NCBI RefSeq assembly: GCF_000374165.1
Contig: NZ_KB893694.1
Coordinates: 106,980-170,979, forward strand
Direction: 5' to 3'
Source of the DNA: Parafrankia elaeagni
Lineage (GTDB): Bacteria; Actinomycetota; Actinomycetes; Frankiales; Frankiaceae
DNA: 64,000 nt
Below, piece by piece: positions 32,408-42,261 of the stretch (positions are counted from its first letter, which is position 1; the number at the start of each line of letters is the position of its first letter). A model generated the notes under the pieces. That model was not told the origin of the DNA and ran no database searches. It saw only the letters and a program-made list of their open reading frames with translations. The translations under genes were made by a program, and so were the position numbers.

Positions 32408-34747
32408 ATGGACGACGGGAGCACGGTGATCCCGGGCCTCGACGACGACAGCGTCGGCATCGGCGCCAGAAGCAGCGCAGGCAGCGCAGGCAGCGGAACC
32501 GGTGAGGCCGCGAAGTCCGGGCGCGGTGGGCGCACGCGGGCGGCCGGCACCCGCAGACCAGGAGCCGCGGTCATGGCGGACGAGCTTCCGGTCGCCCGGG
32601 TCGTGATCGACACCCCTCTCGTCCATCTCGACCGGCCGTTCGACTACCTGGTGCCGGTCGGCATGGCCGACGACGTCGTCGCCGGCTCGCGGGTCCGGGT
32701 CCGGTTCTCCGGTCGCCTGGTGGACGGCATCGTGCTGGAGCGGGCCGCGAGCTCGGATCATGACGGGCGCCTCGCACCGCTGGCCCGGGCGGTGTCCGGG
32801 GAGTCCGTCCTCTCCGAGCCGGTCGCGCGGCTGGCCCGCGCCGTGGCCGACCGTTATGCCGGAACCATGGCCGACGTGCTGCGCCTGGCGGTCCCGCCGC
32901 GCCACGCCCGTGCCGAGGCGGCGCCGCCGGGGAGGGGCGGAGACGTCGAGCCCGCTGCTCAGCCCCGCCCCGTGGGCGGGGCCCCCGCCGAGGGGGGCGA
33001 GCCCGGCCCGTCGGACCGGGCTGACGGGGGTGACCCGGTCGATCAGGGTGCGGGGGTCTGGTCGACCTGCGCTGACGGGCCCGCCTTCCTGGCCGCGCTC
33101 GCCGGCGGCGGGGCGCCTCGCGCGGTCTGGTGGGCGCCCCCCGGCCCGTCCTGGCCAGCGATGATCGCTCGCGCCGTCGCGGCGGCGGCGGCGTCGGGCC
33201 GAGGCGCGCTCGTGGTGGTGCCCGACCACCGGGATGTGGACCGGGTCGGCGCGGCCCTGGCGTCCGTGCCGGCCGGCCGGGCGGTGCCGCCCCTGCTCCT
33301 GCGGGCCGACCTCGGCCCCGAGGAGCGGTACCGGCGGTTCCTTGCCGTCCGCCGCGGTCAGGCCCCGGTGGTGGTGGGCACGCGGGCGGCCGTCTTCGCC
33401 CCCGTCGAAAGGCTCGGGCTCGTGGTGGTGTGGGATGACGGCGACGATCTGCATGCGGAGCTGAGGGCGCCCTACCCGCACACCCGTGACGTGGCGGTCC
33501 TGCGGGCCCGGACGGAGCGCTGCGCGGTCCTGATCGGTGGGTTCTCGCCGTCGGTGGAGGCGGAGGCGCTCGTCCGGGTCGGGTGGGCCGGCCGTCTCGC
33601 CCCCACCCGGGAGGCTGTGCGCGGGCTCGCGCCGCGGGTGGAGCCGGTCGGTTCCGACTTCGAGGCATCGATCGATCCGGCCGCCAGGGCGGCACGGCTG
33701 CCCTCGCTCGCTGTCCGCGCCGCGCGGGCTGCCCTGACGGCCGGCGAGCCGGTGCTGGTCCAGGTACCCCGGCGGGGTTACCACCCGTCGATCGCCTGCG
33801 CCCGGTGCCGTCGTCCGGCGCGTTGCCGTGCCTGTTCCGGGCCGCTCGGTCGCACCTCGGCCGCGGCGGCGCTGGCCTGCCGCTGGTGCGGCCGGCCGGT
33901 GCCCCGCCCGGTGGACGCCCCCGGCCGGGGCGGGGGGGAGGCCACCGGCTGGCACTGCGCCACCTGTGGCGGCAACCAGCTGCGGGCGTCCGTGACCGGT
34001 GACCGCCGGACGGCCGAGGAACTGGGCCGGGCCTTCCCCGGAGTGCCCGTGCGTACCTCCGGGCGGGACGCCGTGCTGGCCACGGTCCCCGCGGAGCCGG
34101 CGCTCGTCATCTCGACGCCCGGTGCCGAGCCGGTCGCCGACGGAGGGTACGGGGCAGTGCTGCTTCTCGACGGATGGGCACTGCTGGGGCGACCCGACCT
34201 GCGGGCTGGCGAGGAGACCCTGCGCCGGTGGCTGGCCGCGGCCGCGCTCGCCCGGCCCGGGCCGGGCGGCGGGCGGGTGGTGGTGGCGGCCGACATCGGG
34301 CTCGGGCCGGTCCAGGCCCTGGTCCGTTGGGATCCCGCGCTGTTCGTCGGGCGGGAGGCGGACGAGCGGGCCGAGCTCGGCTTTCCGCCGGCCAGCCGGG
34401 TCGCGGCGGTGGAGGGGACCCCTGCGGCGCTCGACGAGCTGCTCGCGGTCGCGACCCTGCCGGAGGGGGCCGAGGTGCTCGGCCCGGTACCGGTCCCCGC
34501 CCGCCCGTCCGCCCGTGACCGGGAGCCCGCCCGCGAGGGGGCGGCGGGCGGCCGCGCGCGGGCGGCGCGGAGCAGCTCGGGAGTCGGGATCGGTGCGCAG
34601 GAGCAGGAACCGGAGCGTCTGATCATCCGGGTCCGGCGGCAGCAGGGCGCCGAGCTGGCCCACGCACTGCGTGCCGCGCGGGGCGCGCTGGACGCCCGTC
34701 GCGCCGGCCGGGTGCGGGTTCAGCTCGACCCGCTGGCGATCGGCTGA
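32408..34747 (+). CDS. priA: Actinobacterial PriA, probably lacking helicase activity
   Basis: 779 residues. The N-terminal DNA-binding part ARVVIDTPLVHLDRPFDYLVPVGMADDVVAGSRVRVRFSGRLVDGIVLER is clearly PriA. The zinc-binding cysteines are present (CARCRRPARCRACSGPL...CRWCGRP...CATCGGNQLR). Walker A, normally GVTGSGKTEVY, is replaced by APPGPSWPAMI, with no Lys-Thr, and the DEEH box is not recognisable. This loss is known for actinobacterial PriA, annotated as a probable replication-restart protein. A ~55-residue N-terminal extension and several Pro/Gly/Ala insertions are present. It could serve in restart as a loading platform, but ATP-driven unwinding is unlikely. Confidence 0.9.
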   Translation: MDDGSTVIPGLDDDSVGIGARSSAGSAGSGTGEAAKSGRGGRTRAAGTRRPGAAVMADELPVARVVIDTPLVHLDRPFDYLVPVGMADDVVAGSRVRVRFSGRLVDGIVLERAASSDHDGRLAPLARAVSGESVLSEPVARLARAVADRYAGTMADVLRLAVPPRHARAEAAPPGRGGDVEPAAQPRPVGGAPAEGGEPGPSDRADGGDPVDQGAGVWSTCADGPAFLAALAGGGAPRAVWWAPPGPSWPAMIARAVAAAAASGRGALVVVPDHRDVDRVGAALASVPAGRAVPPLLLRADLGPEERYRRFLAVRRGQAPVVVGTRAAVFAPVERLGLVVVWDDGDDLHAELRAPYPHTRDVAVLRARTERCAVLIGGFSPSVEAEALVRVGWAGRLAPTREAVRGLAPRVEPVGSDFEASIDPAARAARLPSLAVRAARAALTAGEPVLVQVPRRGYHPSIACARCRRPARCRACSGPLGRTSAAAALACRWCGRPVPRPVDAPGRGGGEATGWHCATCGGNQLRASVTGDRRTAEELGRAFPGVPVRTSGRDAVLATVPAEPALVISTPGAEPVADGGYGAVLLLDGWALLGRPDLRAGEETLRRWLAAAALARPGPGGGRVVVAADIGLGPVQALVRWDPALFVGREADERAELGFPPASRVAAVEGTPAALDELLAVATLPEGAEVLGPVPVPARPSARDREPAREGAAGGRARAARSSSGVGIGAQEQEPERLIIRVRRQQGAELAHALRAARGALDARRAGRVRVQLDPLAIG

Positions 34748-34856
34748 TCCGGCCGCCCTGCCGGTCGGGTTCCGCATCGCGCGCCGCGCCGTAGCATGGG
34801 TGTATCCGATCTCGCCGGGCCCGTGTCGGTCAGGTGACGACATTCTGGGAGTGGCC

Positions 34857-35408
34857 GTGTCTGTCCGTGACATCCGCCTCTTGGGGGATCCGGTGCTGCG
34901 CACGGTCGCCGACCCGGTGGCGACCTTCGACCGGGAGCTGCGCCGCCTCGTCGACGACCTCGCTGACACCATGCGCGAAGCGGGCGGTGTCGGGTTGGCC
35001 GCACCCCAGCTCGGGGTTTCCCTGCGTGTCTTCACCTACCTGGACGACTCCGACGAGGTGGGCCACCTGATCAATCCGGTGCTGGGGCCGTTCAGCGAGG
35101 ACATGATGGACGGAGAGGAGGGATGTCTGTCCCTCCCCGGTCTGGCGTTCGAGCTGCGCCGCCCGGAGCGGGTGCTGGCTGTCGGCCAGAACGCCCACGG
35201 TGACCCGGTCACGGTGGAGGGCAGTGGCATCCTGTCCCGGTGCCTGCAACACGAGACCGATCACCTCGACGGGATCCTCTTCATCGATCGTCTCGACAGG
35301 GAGACGAAGCGGGCGGCGATGAAGGCGATCCGCGAGGCGGAATGGGCGAACGAGCCGAAGCCGACGGTGAAGGTCTCGCCGCACCCTCTGTTCGGCCGAG
35401 GGCGCTGA
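34857..35408 (+). CDS. def: Peptide deformylase
   Basis: 183 residues; removes the formyl group from nascent N-formylmethionine. All three catalytic motifs are present: GVGLAAPQLG, EGCLSLPG (Cys metal ligand) and QHETDHLDG (HExxH metal site). GTG 34857 was chosen because GGGA lies 6 bases upstream; GTG 34851 would add two residues. Its pairing with fmt just downstream joins the enzyme that adds the formyl group with the one that removes it. Confidence 0.95.
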   Translation: MSVRDIRLLGDPVLRTVADPVATFDRELRRLVDDLADTMREAGGVGLAAPQLGVSLRVFTYLDDSDEVGHLINPVLGPFSEDMMDGEEGCLSLPGLAFELRRPERVLAVGQNAHGDPVTVEGSGILSRCLQHETDHLDGILFIDRLDRETKRAAMKAIREAEWANEPKPTVKVSPHPLFGRGR

Positions 35409-35578
35409 GCCGGAACAGCAAGATCGTCGCTCTGGCTCTCCTGGCGGCGATGGCGGGTGGTTCGGTGGTGGGCGCGGCTGTCGGCTCCACACTAGGGTCG
35501 GCCGCCAGTTCGATGATCGTGATGATGGTCGGAACGATCGGATCGGCAGCGGCGGATCCGGGCCGGGACCGGCGCTGA
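35405..35578 (+). CDS. Possible 57-residue membrane protein between def and fmt (CTG start?)
   Basis: An open frame begins at CTG 35405, overlapping the def stop as CTGA. It encodes a basic N-terminus (SRNSK) followed by two hydrophobic stretches (IVALALLAAMAGGSVVGAAVG and SSMIVMMVGTIGSAAA) and a charged end. It ends 15 bases before fmt. If CTG is not used, ATG 35450 would give a 42-residue product. The membrane-like pattern is better than chance would suggest, but no family is recognised. Confidence 0.35.
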   Translation: MSRNSKIVALALLAAMAGGSVVGAAVGSTLGSAASSMIVMMVGTIGSAAADPGRDRR

Positions 35579-35593
35579 GGAGCTGCTGCATTC

Positions 35594-36559
35594 ATGCGTC
35601 TTGTCTTCGCGGGTACTCCGGAGGTCGCCCTCCCGAGCCTGCGCGCTCTGCTGGACAACCCACGCCACCAGGTGGCGGCGGTGGTGACCCGGCCCGACCG
35701 GCCCGCGGGCCGGGGCCGGCACGTCCGTTCGTCGCCGGCCCGTGAGCTGGCCGCCGAGCAGGGCATCGAGGTGCTGGCGCCCGCACGCGCCGGTGATCCC
35801 GACTTCCTGGGCCGGCTCGGCGAGATCGCGCCGGACTGCTGCCCGGTCGTCGCGTTCGGCGCGCTGCTGCCCCCGTCGGCCCTCGACATCCCGAAACACG
35901 GCTGGGTGAACCTGCACTTCTCGCTGCTGCCCGCGTACCGGGGCGCGGCGCCGGTGCAGCGGGCGGTACTGGCCGGAGATGACATCACCGGCGCGAGCGT
36001 GTTCCAGATCGAGCCGTCTCTCGACTCCGGCCCGGTCTACGGGGTCCTCACGGAGCAGGTCCGCCCCACGGACACGTCGGGGGACCTGCTCGATCGGCTG
36101 GCGGTCGCCGGCGCGCGGCTGCTGGTGGCGGTGCTGGACGGCATCGAGGACGGCACCGTCGAGGCCCGCCCGCAGCCGTCCGACGGCGTCACCCTGGCGC
36201 CGAAGCTCAGCGTGGACGAGGTCCGCGTCGACTGGTCCGCACCGGCGCCGGCGGTCGACCGGCTGATCCGGGCGGCCACCCCCGCACCTGGCGCCTGGAC
36301 GACCCTGCGCGGCAGGCGGGTGAAGCTCGGCCCCGTCCGGGTCGGGGCCGACCCGGTGGACCCGGTGGACCCGGTGGACTCTGCCAGGGTGTCGCTGCCG
36401 CCCGGGCGGATAACGGTGCCCGAGCGTGGCGTCGTCGCCGTGGGGACGGGCACCGGGCCGGTGCTCCTCGGCGAGGTCCGGCCGGAGGGCCGGGGCCCGA
36501 TGGCCGCCGCCGACTGGATCCGCGGCCTGCGCCCGGCCGCGGACGAGGCGTTCGCGTGA
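35594..36559 (+). CDS. fmt: Methionyl-tRNA formyltransferase
   Basis: 321 residues; formylates initiator Met-tRNA using 10-formyl-THF. The N-terminal hydrolase fold begins [21 protein letters not shown]. The folate/catalytic motif is [28 protein letters not shown], with Asn and His of VNLH and a catalytic Asp later in SLDSGPVYG. The C-terminal OB-like domain is interrupted by the short repeat [11 protein letters not shown]. The stop overlaps the rsmB GTG (GTGA). Confidence 0.96.
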   Translation: MRLVFAGTPEVALPSLRALLDNPRHQVAAVVTRPDRPAGRGRHVRSSPARELAAEQGIEVLAPARAGDPDFLGRLGEIAPDCCPVVAFGALLPPSALDIPKHGWVNLHFSLLPAYRGAAPVQRAVLAGDDITGASVFQIEPSLDSGPVYGVLTEQVRPTDTSGDLLDRLAVAGARLLVAVLDGIEDGTVEARPQPSDGVTLAPKLSVDEVRVDWSAPAPAVDRLIRAATPAPGAWTTLRGRRVKLGPVRVGADPVDPVDPVDSARVSLPPGRITVPERGVVAVGTGTGPVLLGEVRPEGRGPMAAADWIRGLRPAADEAFA

Positions 36560-38058
36560 GCGTGGCGACCCCCCGCCGTGGTGGGGCCGCGGACCCGGCC
36601 CGGTTGCTCGCCTGGGAGGTGCTGCGCGCGGTCGACGAGCGCGGTGCCTATGCGAACCTGATGCTGCCCGCGCTGATGGCGGGCCGGCGGCTCTCGTCCC
36701 GCGACCGCGGGCTGGCGACCGAGCTGACCTACGGCTCGCTCCGGGCGATGGGCACCCTGGACGGGGTGCTCGGCACGGTGACCAGCCGACCGGTCGACAC
36801 GGTGGATCCCCCGGTCCGGGACGCGCTGCGCCTCGGCACCTACCAGCTGCTGTCGACGCGGGTGCCCGCCCGCGCGGCCGTCGCGTCCACCGTCGACCTG
36901 GTCCGGGCCACCTGCGGCGAGCGTCCCGTGCGGTTCGCGAACGCGGTGCTCCGGCGGGTGGCGGCGCGTATCGAGGAGACGGAGGGCGACATTGCCGTGC
37001 TCCTGTCCGCCCCCGATGTGAATGTCGACCCGGCCGGCCATCTCACGGTGGTCACCGCGCATCCACGCTGGATCGTCGACGTGGTGCTCGAAGCGCTCGG
37101 CGGCGACGCGGCGGCCGCGCGGGCGGCGCTGGTGGCGAACGACACCAGGCCGACCGTTCACCTGGTCGCCCGGCCTGGCCGGATCAGCGCCGACGAGCTC
37201 GTCGAGCAGGCGGCGGCGGTCGGCCTGCGAGCGCGCCGCAGTGTGTTCTCCCCGTATGCCGTCTATCTGGACGGCGGCGACCCCGGGGCGCTGCCGGCGG
37301 TCCGGGCGGGTGCGGCGGCCGTGCAGGACGAGGGCAGCCAGCTGGTCGCCCTGGCGCTCGCGGCGGTCCCGACCGTCGGCCGGCTCACCGGGCTGACGGT
37401 GGACCTGTGCGCCGGCCCCGGCGGCAAGGCCGCCCTGCTCGCGGGGGCCCTCGCTGCCGACCAGCCGCCTGCCTTCGGTCAGCCGCCTGCCGCCGACCAG
37501 CCGTCGCCGTCGCAACCCGGGCAGCCGCCACGAGCGGAGCGGCGCCCGCGGCTGCTCGCGCTCGAGCCGCGGGCGGCCCGGGCCGGCCTGGTCGAGGCGT
37601 CGCTGGCCGGGTTCCCCGACGCATGGACGGTTCGGGCGGACGGCCGGCTCCCTCCGGTCCGGCCCGGCACGGCCGACCGGGTGCTGGTGGATGTGCCCTG
37701 TTCCGGTCTCGGTGCGCTGCGCCGCCGGCCCGAGGCCCGGTGGCGACGCACGCCGGCCGACGTCGCGGCCCTGGTGCCGTTGCAGCGCCAGCTGCTCGTC
37801 GCCGCCCTGGACCTCGTGCGGCCGGGCGGTGTGGTCGCCTATGTGACCTGTTCGCCGCATCCTGAGGAGACGTCCGAGGTGGTGATGGCCGTGGTCCGTC
37901 AGCGGGCGGACATCGCGATCCTCGACGCCCGACGTTCGGAGGCCCTTGCCGGCGCCCTCGCCGGGACGTCCGCCGAAGGCCCGTTCGTCCAGCTGTGGCC
38001 GCACCTGCACGGTACGGACGCGATGTTCCTCGCGCTGCTGCGGCGCCGGAGCGATTGA
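36556..38058 (+). CDS. rsmB: 16S rRNA (cytosine-967-C5)-methyltransferase RsmB
   Basis: 500 residues. The N-terminal ~140 residues ([37 protein letters not shown]) are the NusB-like RNA-binding domain of RsmB. The methyltransferase has SAM motif [16 protein letters not shown] and the two catalytic cysteines in [17 protein letters not shown] and [10 protein letters not shown] Pro/Gln-rich insertion ([26 protein letters not shown] region) sits after motif I and probably loops out. The GTG 36556 start is coupled to fmt. Confidence 0.94.
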   Translation: MSVATPRRGGAADPARLLAWEVLRAVDERGAYANLMLPALMAGRRLSSRDRGLATELTYGSLRAMGTLDGVLGTVTSRPVDTVDPPVRDALRLGTYQLLSTRVPARAAVASTVDLVRATCGERPVRFANAVLRRVAARIEETEGDIAVLLSAPDVNVDPAGHLTVVTAHPRWIVDVVLEALGGDAAAARAALVANDTRPTVHLVARPGRISADELVEQAAAVGLRARRSVFSPYAVYLDGGDPGALPAVRAGAAAVQDEGSQLVALALAAVPTVGRLTGLTVDLCAGPGGKAALLAGALAADQPPAFGQPPAADQPSPSQPGQPPRAERRPRLLALEPRAARAGLVEASLAGFPDAWTVRADGRLPPVRPGTADRVLVDVPCSGLGALRRRPEARWRRTPADVAALVPLQRQLLVAALDLVRPGGVVAYVTCSPHPEETSEVVMAVVRQRADIAILDARRSEALAGALAGTSAEGPFVQLWPHLHGTDAMFLALLRRRSD

Positions 38059-38076
38059 ACCGGACGCGGGCCCGGC

Positions 38077-38124
38077 GGCCCGGCGGTCCGGCGCCAGCAG
38101 CAGCGGTCGCCGGGCCGCCGGGCC
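38077..38124 (+). terminator. 17-bp GC hairpin after rsmB
   Basis: Arms at 38077-38093 and 38108-38124 are reverse complements apart from one T-G wobble, with a 14-base loop. It begins 19 bases after the rsmB stop and lies 63 bases before rpe. It would separate the def-fmt-rsmB transcript from rpe. No T-run. Confidence 0.7.
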
Positions 38125-38186
38125 GCCGGGCCGTTCCGGCTCACCGCGGCGCCACGGCGAGCGGCGCTCCTGGATACGCTCGCGAC

Positions 38187-38903
38187 GTGGCACTCGCGCA
38201 GATCTATCCCAGCATGCTCGCCGCCGATTTCGGGCGAATCGCGGACGCGGCCCGTGCCGTCGACGGGCACGCGGACTGGCTGCATGTCGATGTCATGGAC
38301 TACCACTTCGTGCCCAACCTGGCGTTCTCCCCGGACACGGTGGACGCGCTGCGCAAGATCACCGAAACTCCGCTCGACTGCCACCTGATGATCGACGATC
38401 CGGACCGGTGGGCACCGGGCTTCGCCGAGCGCGGCGCGGCGAACGTGACGATCCACGCCGAGGCCGTCGATGACATCGCCCGCACCACCGACGCGATCCG
38501 GGCCGCCGGCGCGCGCACCGGCCTGGCGGTGAAGCCGGCGACGCCGGTCGAGCACTACCTCGACGATCTGCACCGCTTCGACCTGCTGCTGCTCATGACC
38601 ATCGAGCCGGGCTTCGGTGGCCAGACCTTCATGGACGAGGTCCTGCCGAAGATCGCCGCGGCCCGCCGGCTGATCGACGAACGCGGGCTGGACCTGTGGC
38701 TCCAGATCGACGGCGGGGTCAACAGGGAGACCATCGAGCGGTCCGCCGAGGCCGGGGTGGACGTCTTCGTGGCGGGAACCGCGGTGTTCGGTCTGGACGA
38801 CCCGGCGGCGGCGGTCGAGTCGCTGCGTGCGCTGGCGGTGGCCGCGGCACCGCGGCTGACCGGCGGAGCCGCGCGGACCCAGCCGGCGTCCCCGATGATC
38901 TGA
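38187..38903 (+). CDS. rpe: Ribulose-phosphate 3-epimerase
   Basis: 238 residues; interconverts ribulose 5-phosphate and xylulose 5-phosphate. The TIM barrel shows [30 protein letters not shown] (catalytic Asp and metal His), [28 protein letters not shown] and [11 protein letters not shown], all typical. GTG 38187 starts the conserved [10 protein letters not shown]. The gene is often placed beside the riboflavin genes; ribulose 5-phosphate is the RibB substrate, so this neighbourhood makes metabolic sense. Confidence 0.96.
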   Translation: MALAQIYPSMLAADFGRIADAARAVDGHADWLHVDVMDYHFVPNLAFSPDTVDALRKITETPLDCHLMIDDPDRWAPGFAERGAANVTIHAEAVDDIARTTDAIRAAGARTGLAVKPATPVEHYLDDLHRFDLLLLMTIEPGFGGQTFMDEVLPKIAAARRLIDERGLDLWLQIDGGVNRETIERSAEAGVDVFVAGTAVFGLDDPAAAVESLRALAVAAAPRLTGGAARTQPASPMI

Positions 38904-39003
38904 CCCAGGCGGATCCCGGCCGGAGAATGACGAGGATTACGGTCGCTGGCCCGAGCGTCCGCAGCGTCCGTATGCCACACTTGAACGCGTACTGACAAAT
39001 GCA

Positions 39004-39132
39004 CGCGCGCTCCGGGGTCGGTGAAACTCCGAGCCGGCGGTGACAGTCCGCGACCCGTCCACCCTCGTGGTGGCCGGTGGACCTGGTGGAATTCCGGGAC
39101 CGACGGTGAAAGTCCGGATGGGAGGACGCGCG
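39004..39132 (+). promoter_or_regulatory. FMN riboswitch (RFN element)
   Basis: The conserved core is complete: GGGGTCGGTGAAACTCCGAGCC, then GGCGGTGACAGTCCGCGACCC, a variable hairpin at 39057-39084, TGGTGGAATTCC, and ACCGACGGTGAAAGTCCGGATGGGAGGA. The closing helix is CGCGCG (39004-39009) with CGCGCG (39127-39132). About 130 bases separate it from the ribE start, room for a terminator or a ribosome-site-hiding switch. FMN binding is expected to turn off ribE-ribBA-ribH. Confidence 0.97.
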
Positions 39133-39261
39133 CGGGGCACCGCCGTGTCGACCGTGCGACTGGGCCGTCCCGGCGTGGGTTGGCGCCAGCGTGCCGACTC
39201 GGACCCGCGCGATTCTTCTGTGTCCTGGACGTGCTGCCGGGACCGGAAGGTGCGGGATCGG

Positions 39262-39929
39262 ATGTTCACCGGCATCGTCGAAGAACTCGGCGTGGTGACC
39301 GCGATCGAGCCGCGGCAGGACGCGGCGTCGCTCACCGTCGAGTGTCGAGGTGTCCTCGACGACGTGGCGCACGGAGCCTCCGTCGCGGTCAACGGGGTGT
39401 GTCTCACCGTGACCTCCTTCGCTCGTCCCCCTGACAGCCCCGGAGACGGGCCGGCGGCTCCGGCGGCTCCGGCGGGAATGTTCACCGCCGACGTGATGCT
39501 CGAAACGCTGAACAGGTCCTCGCTCGGCGGCCTCGCCGTGGGCGACCGGGTGAACCTCGAGCGCCCCGTCCGCCTCTCCGACCGCCTCGGCGGCCACCTG
39601 GTCCAGGGCCATGTCGACGGGGTCGGCGTCGTCCTGGAAAGGGCGCCCGCCGAGCACTGGGAGGTGGTTCGGATCGCACTGCCACCGCGGCTGGACCGCT
39701 ATCTCGTCGAGAAGGGCTCGGTGACGGTCGACGGCGTCAGCCTGACTGTCGTGGATGTCCGGCCGGCGGCCGGCGCCGAGCCCGCAAGCTTCACTGTCAG
39801 CCTCATTCCGACCACCCTGGCCGACACCACCCTGGGGAGCCGCGCGGTCGGCGACAAGGTCAACATCGAGGTGGACGTCCTGGCCAAGTACGTCGAGAAG
39901 CTCCACGCGGATCTGAACGGATCACATTG

Positions 39930-39930
<1 letters not shown>
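39262..39930 (+). CDS. ribE: Riboflavin synthase alpha chain
   Basis: 222 residues; dismutates two 6,7-dimethyl-8-ribityllumazine molecules into riboflavin. The two tandem lumazine-binding domains are visible: [12 protein letters not shown]...[16 protein letters not shown] and [12 protein letters not shown]...[16 protein letters not shown]. The first domain has a Gly/Pro/Ala-rich insertion ([17 protein letters not shown]). The ATG start begins the family-standard MFTGIVEE. First gene after the FMN riboswitch. Confidence 0.96.
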
Positions 39931-41902
<1,972 letters not shown>

Positions 41903-42261
41903 CCAGGTTCCGTCTGACCGCGACCGCCAGGCCGGCGGTCCTGATGTGGCCCACCGGTGGGCCGGGTGCGACTGTGACGTCATGGTCACAGTTCTGTCGG
42001 CCTGGCGTACTTGTGACGCCGTACCTTCCGCGAGAGTGTGGTTTCGAACCGTATCGGTGACCTCGCGCAGTGCGGGGTCCGCGCAGGTGGGCGCCGGTCG
42101 GGGCGTACGGTGGCCGCACGGTGGTCGCGGTGGTGGGTCGAGGGGGGCCCACCGAGCCCGCGTCACCTCATGCGAGGTTCCGGTGCGACAGGCCGGCCGG
42201 CGGTGGACGGGGGATCCACCGGCGTGCCGATCTTTCGACGGTCGACACATGGGGTGGGCAC
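41903..42261. other. Gene-free region between ribH and the MinD-like gene
   Basis: About 360 bases without a recognisable gene. It contains the dyad at 41971-41992 and another GTGAC sequence at 42013-42017, and presumably the promoter of the downstream gene. Open frames running through the last 190 bases into the next gene give Arg/Gly-rich, non-conserved translations, so I treat this stretch as non-coding. Confidence 0.5.
41971..41992. promoter_or_regulatory. 8-6-8 dyad operator candidate
   Basis: ACTGTGAC-GTCATG-GTCACAGT is a perfect inverted repeat. It resembles CRP-family half sites (TGTGA/TCACA) but the spacing between those halves is 8, not 6. It lies 270 bases upstream of the MinD-like gene and 69 bases after ribH. 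A binding protein cannot be named. Confidence 0.5.

Noticed and set aside
29315-35035. Open frame of 1906 codons on the minus strand
   Set aside because: It runs antisense through rpoZ, coaBC, metK, priA and def, all of which have complete conserved motifs. Long antisense frames are expected in very GC-rich coding DNA because stop codons are rare in the third-position-GC pattern.
41971-41992. CRP site between ribH and the MinD-like gene
   Set aside because: Half sites are TGTGA and TCACA but separated by 8 bases, not the 6 of the CRP consensus; kept as an unnamed dyad.
42070-42261. Upstream extension of the MinD-like reading frame
   Set aside because: The extra ~64 residues are Arg/Gly-rich and non-conserved, and ATG 42262 has a G-rich site before it.
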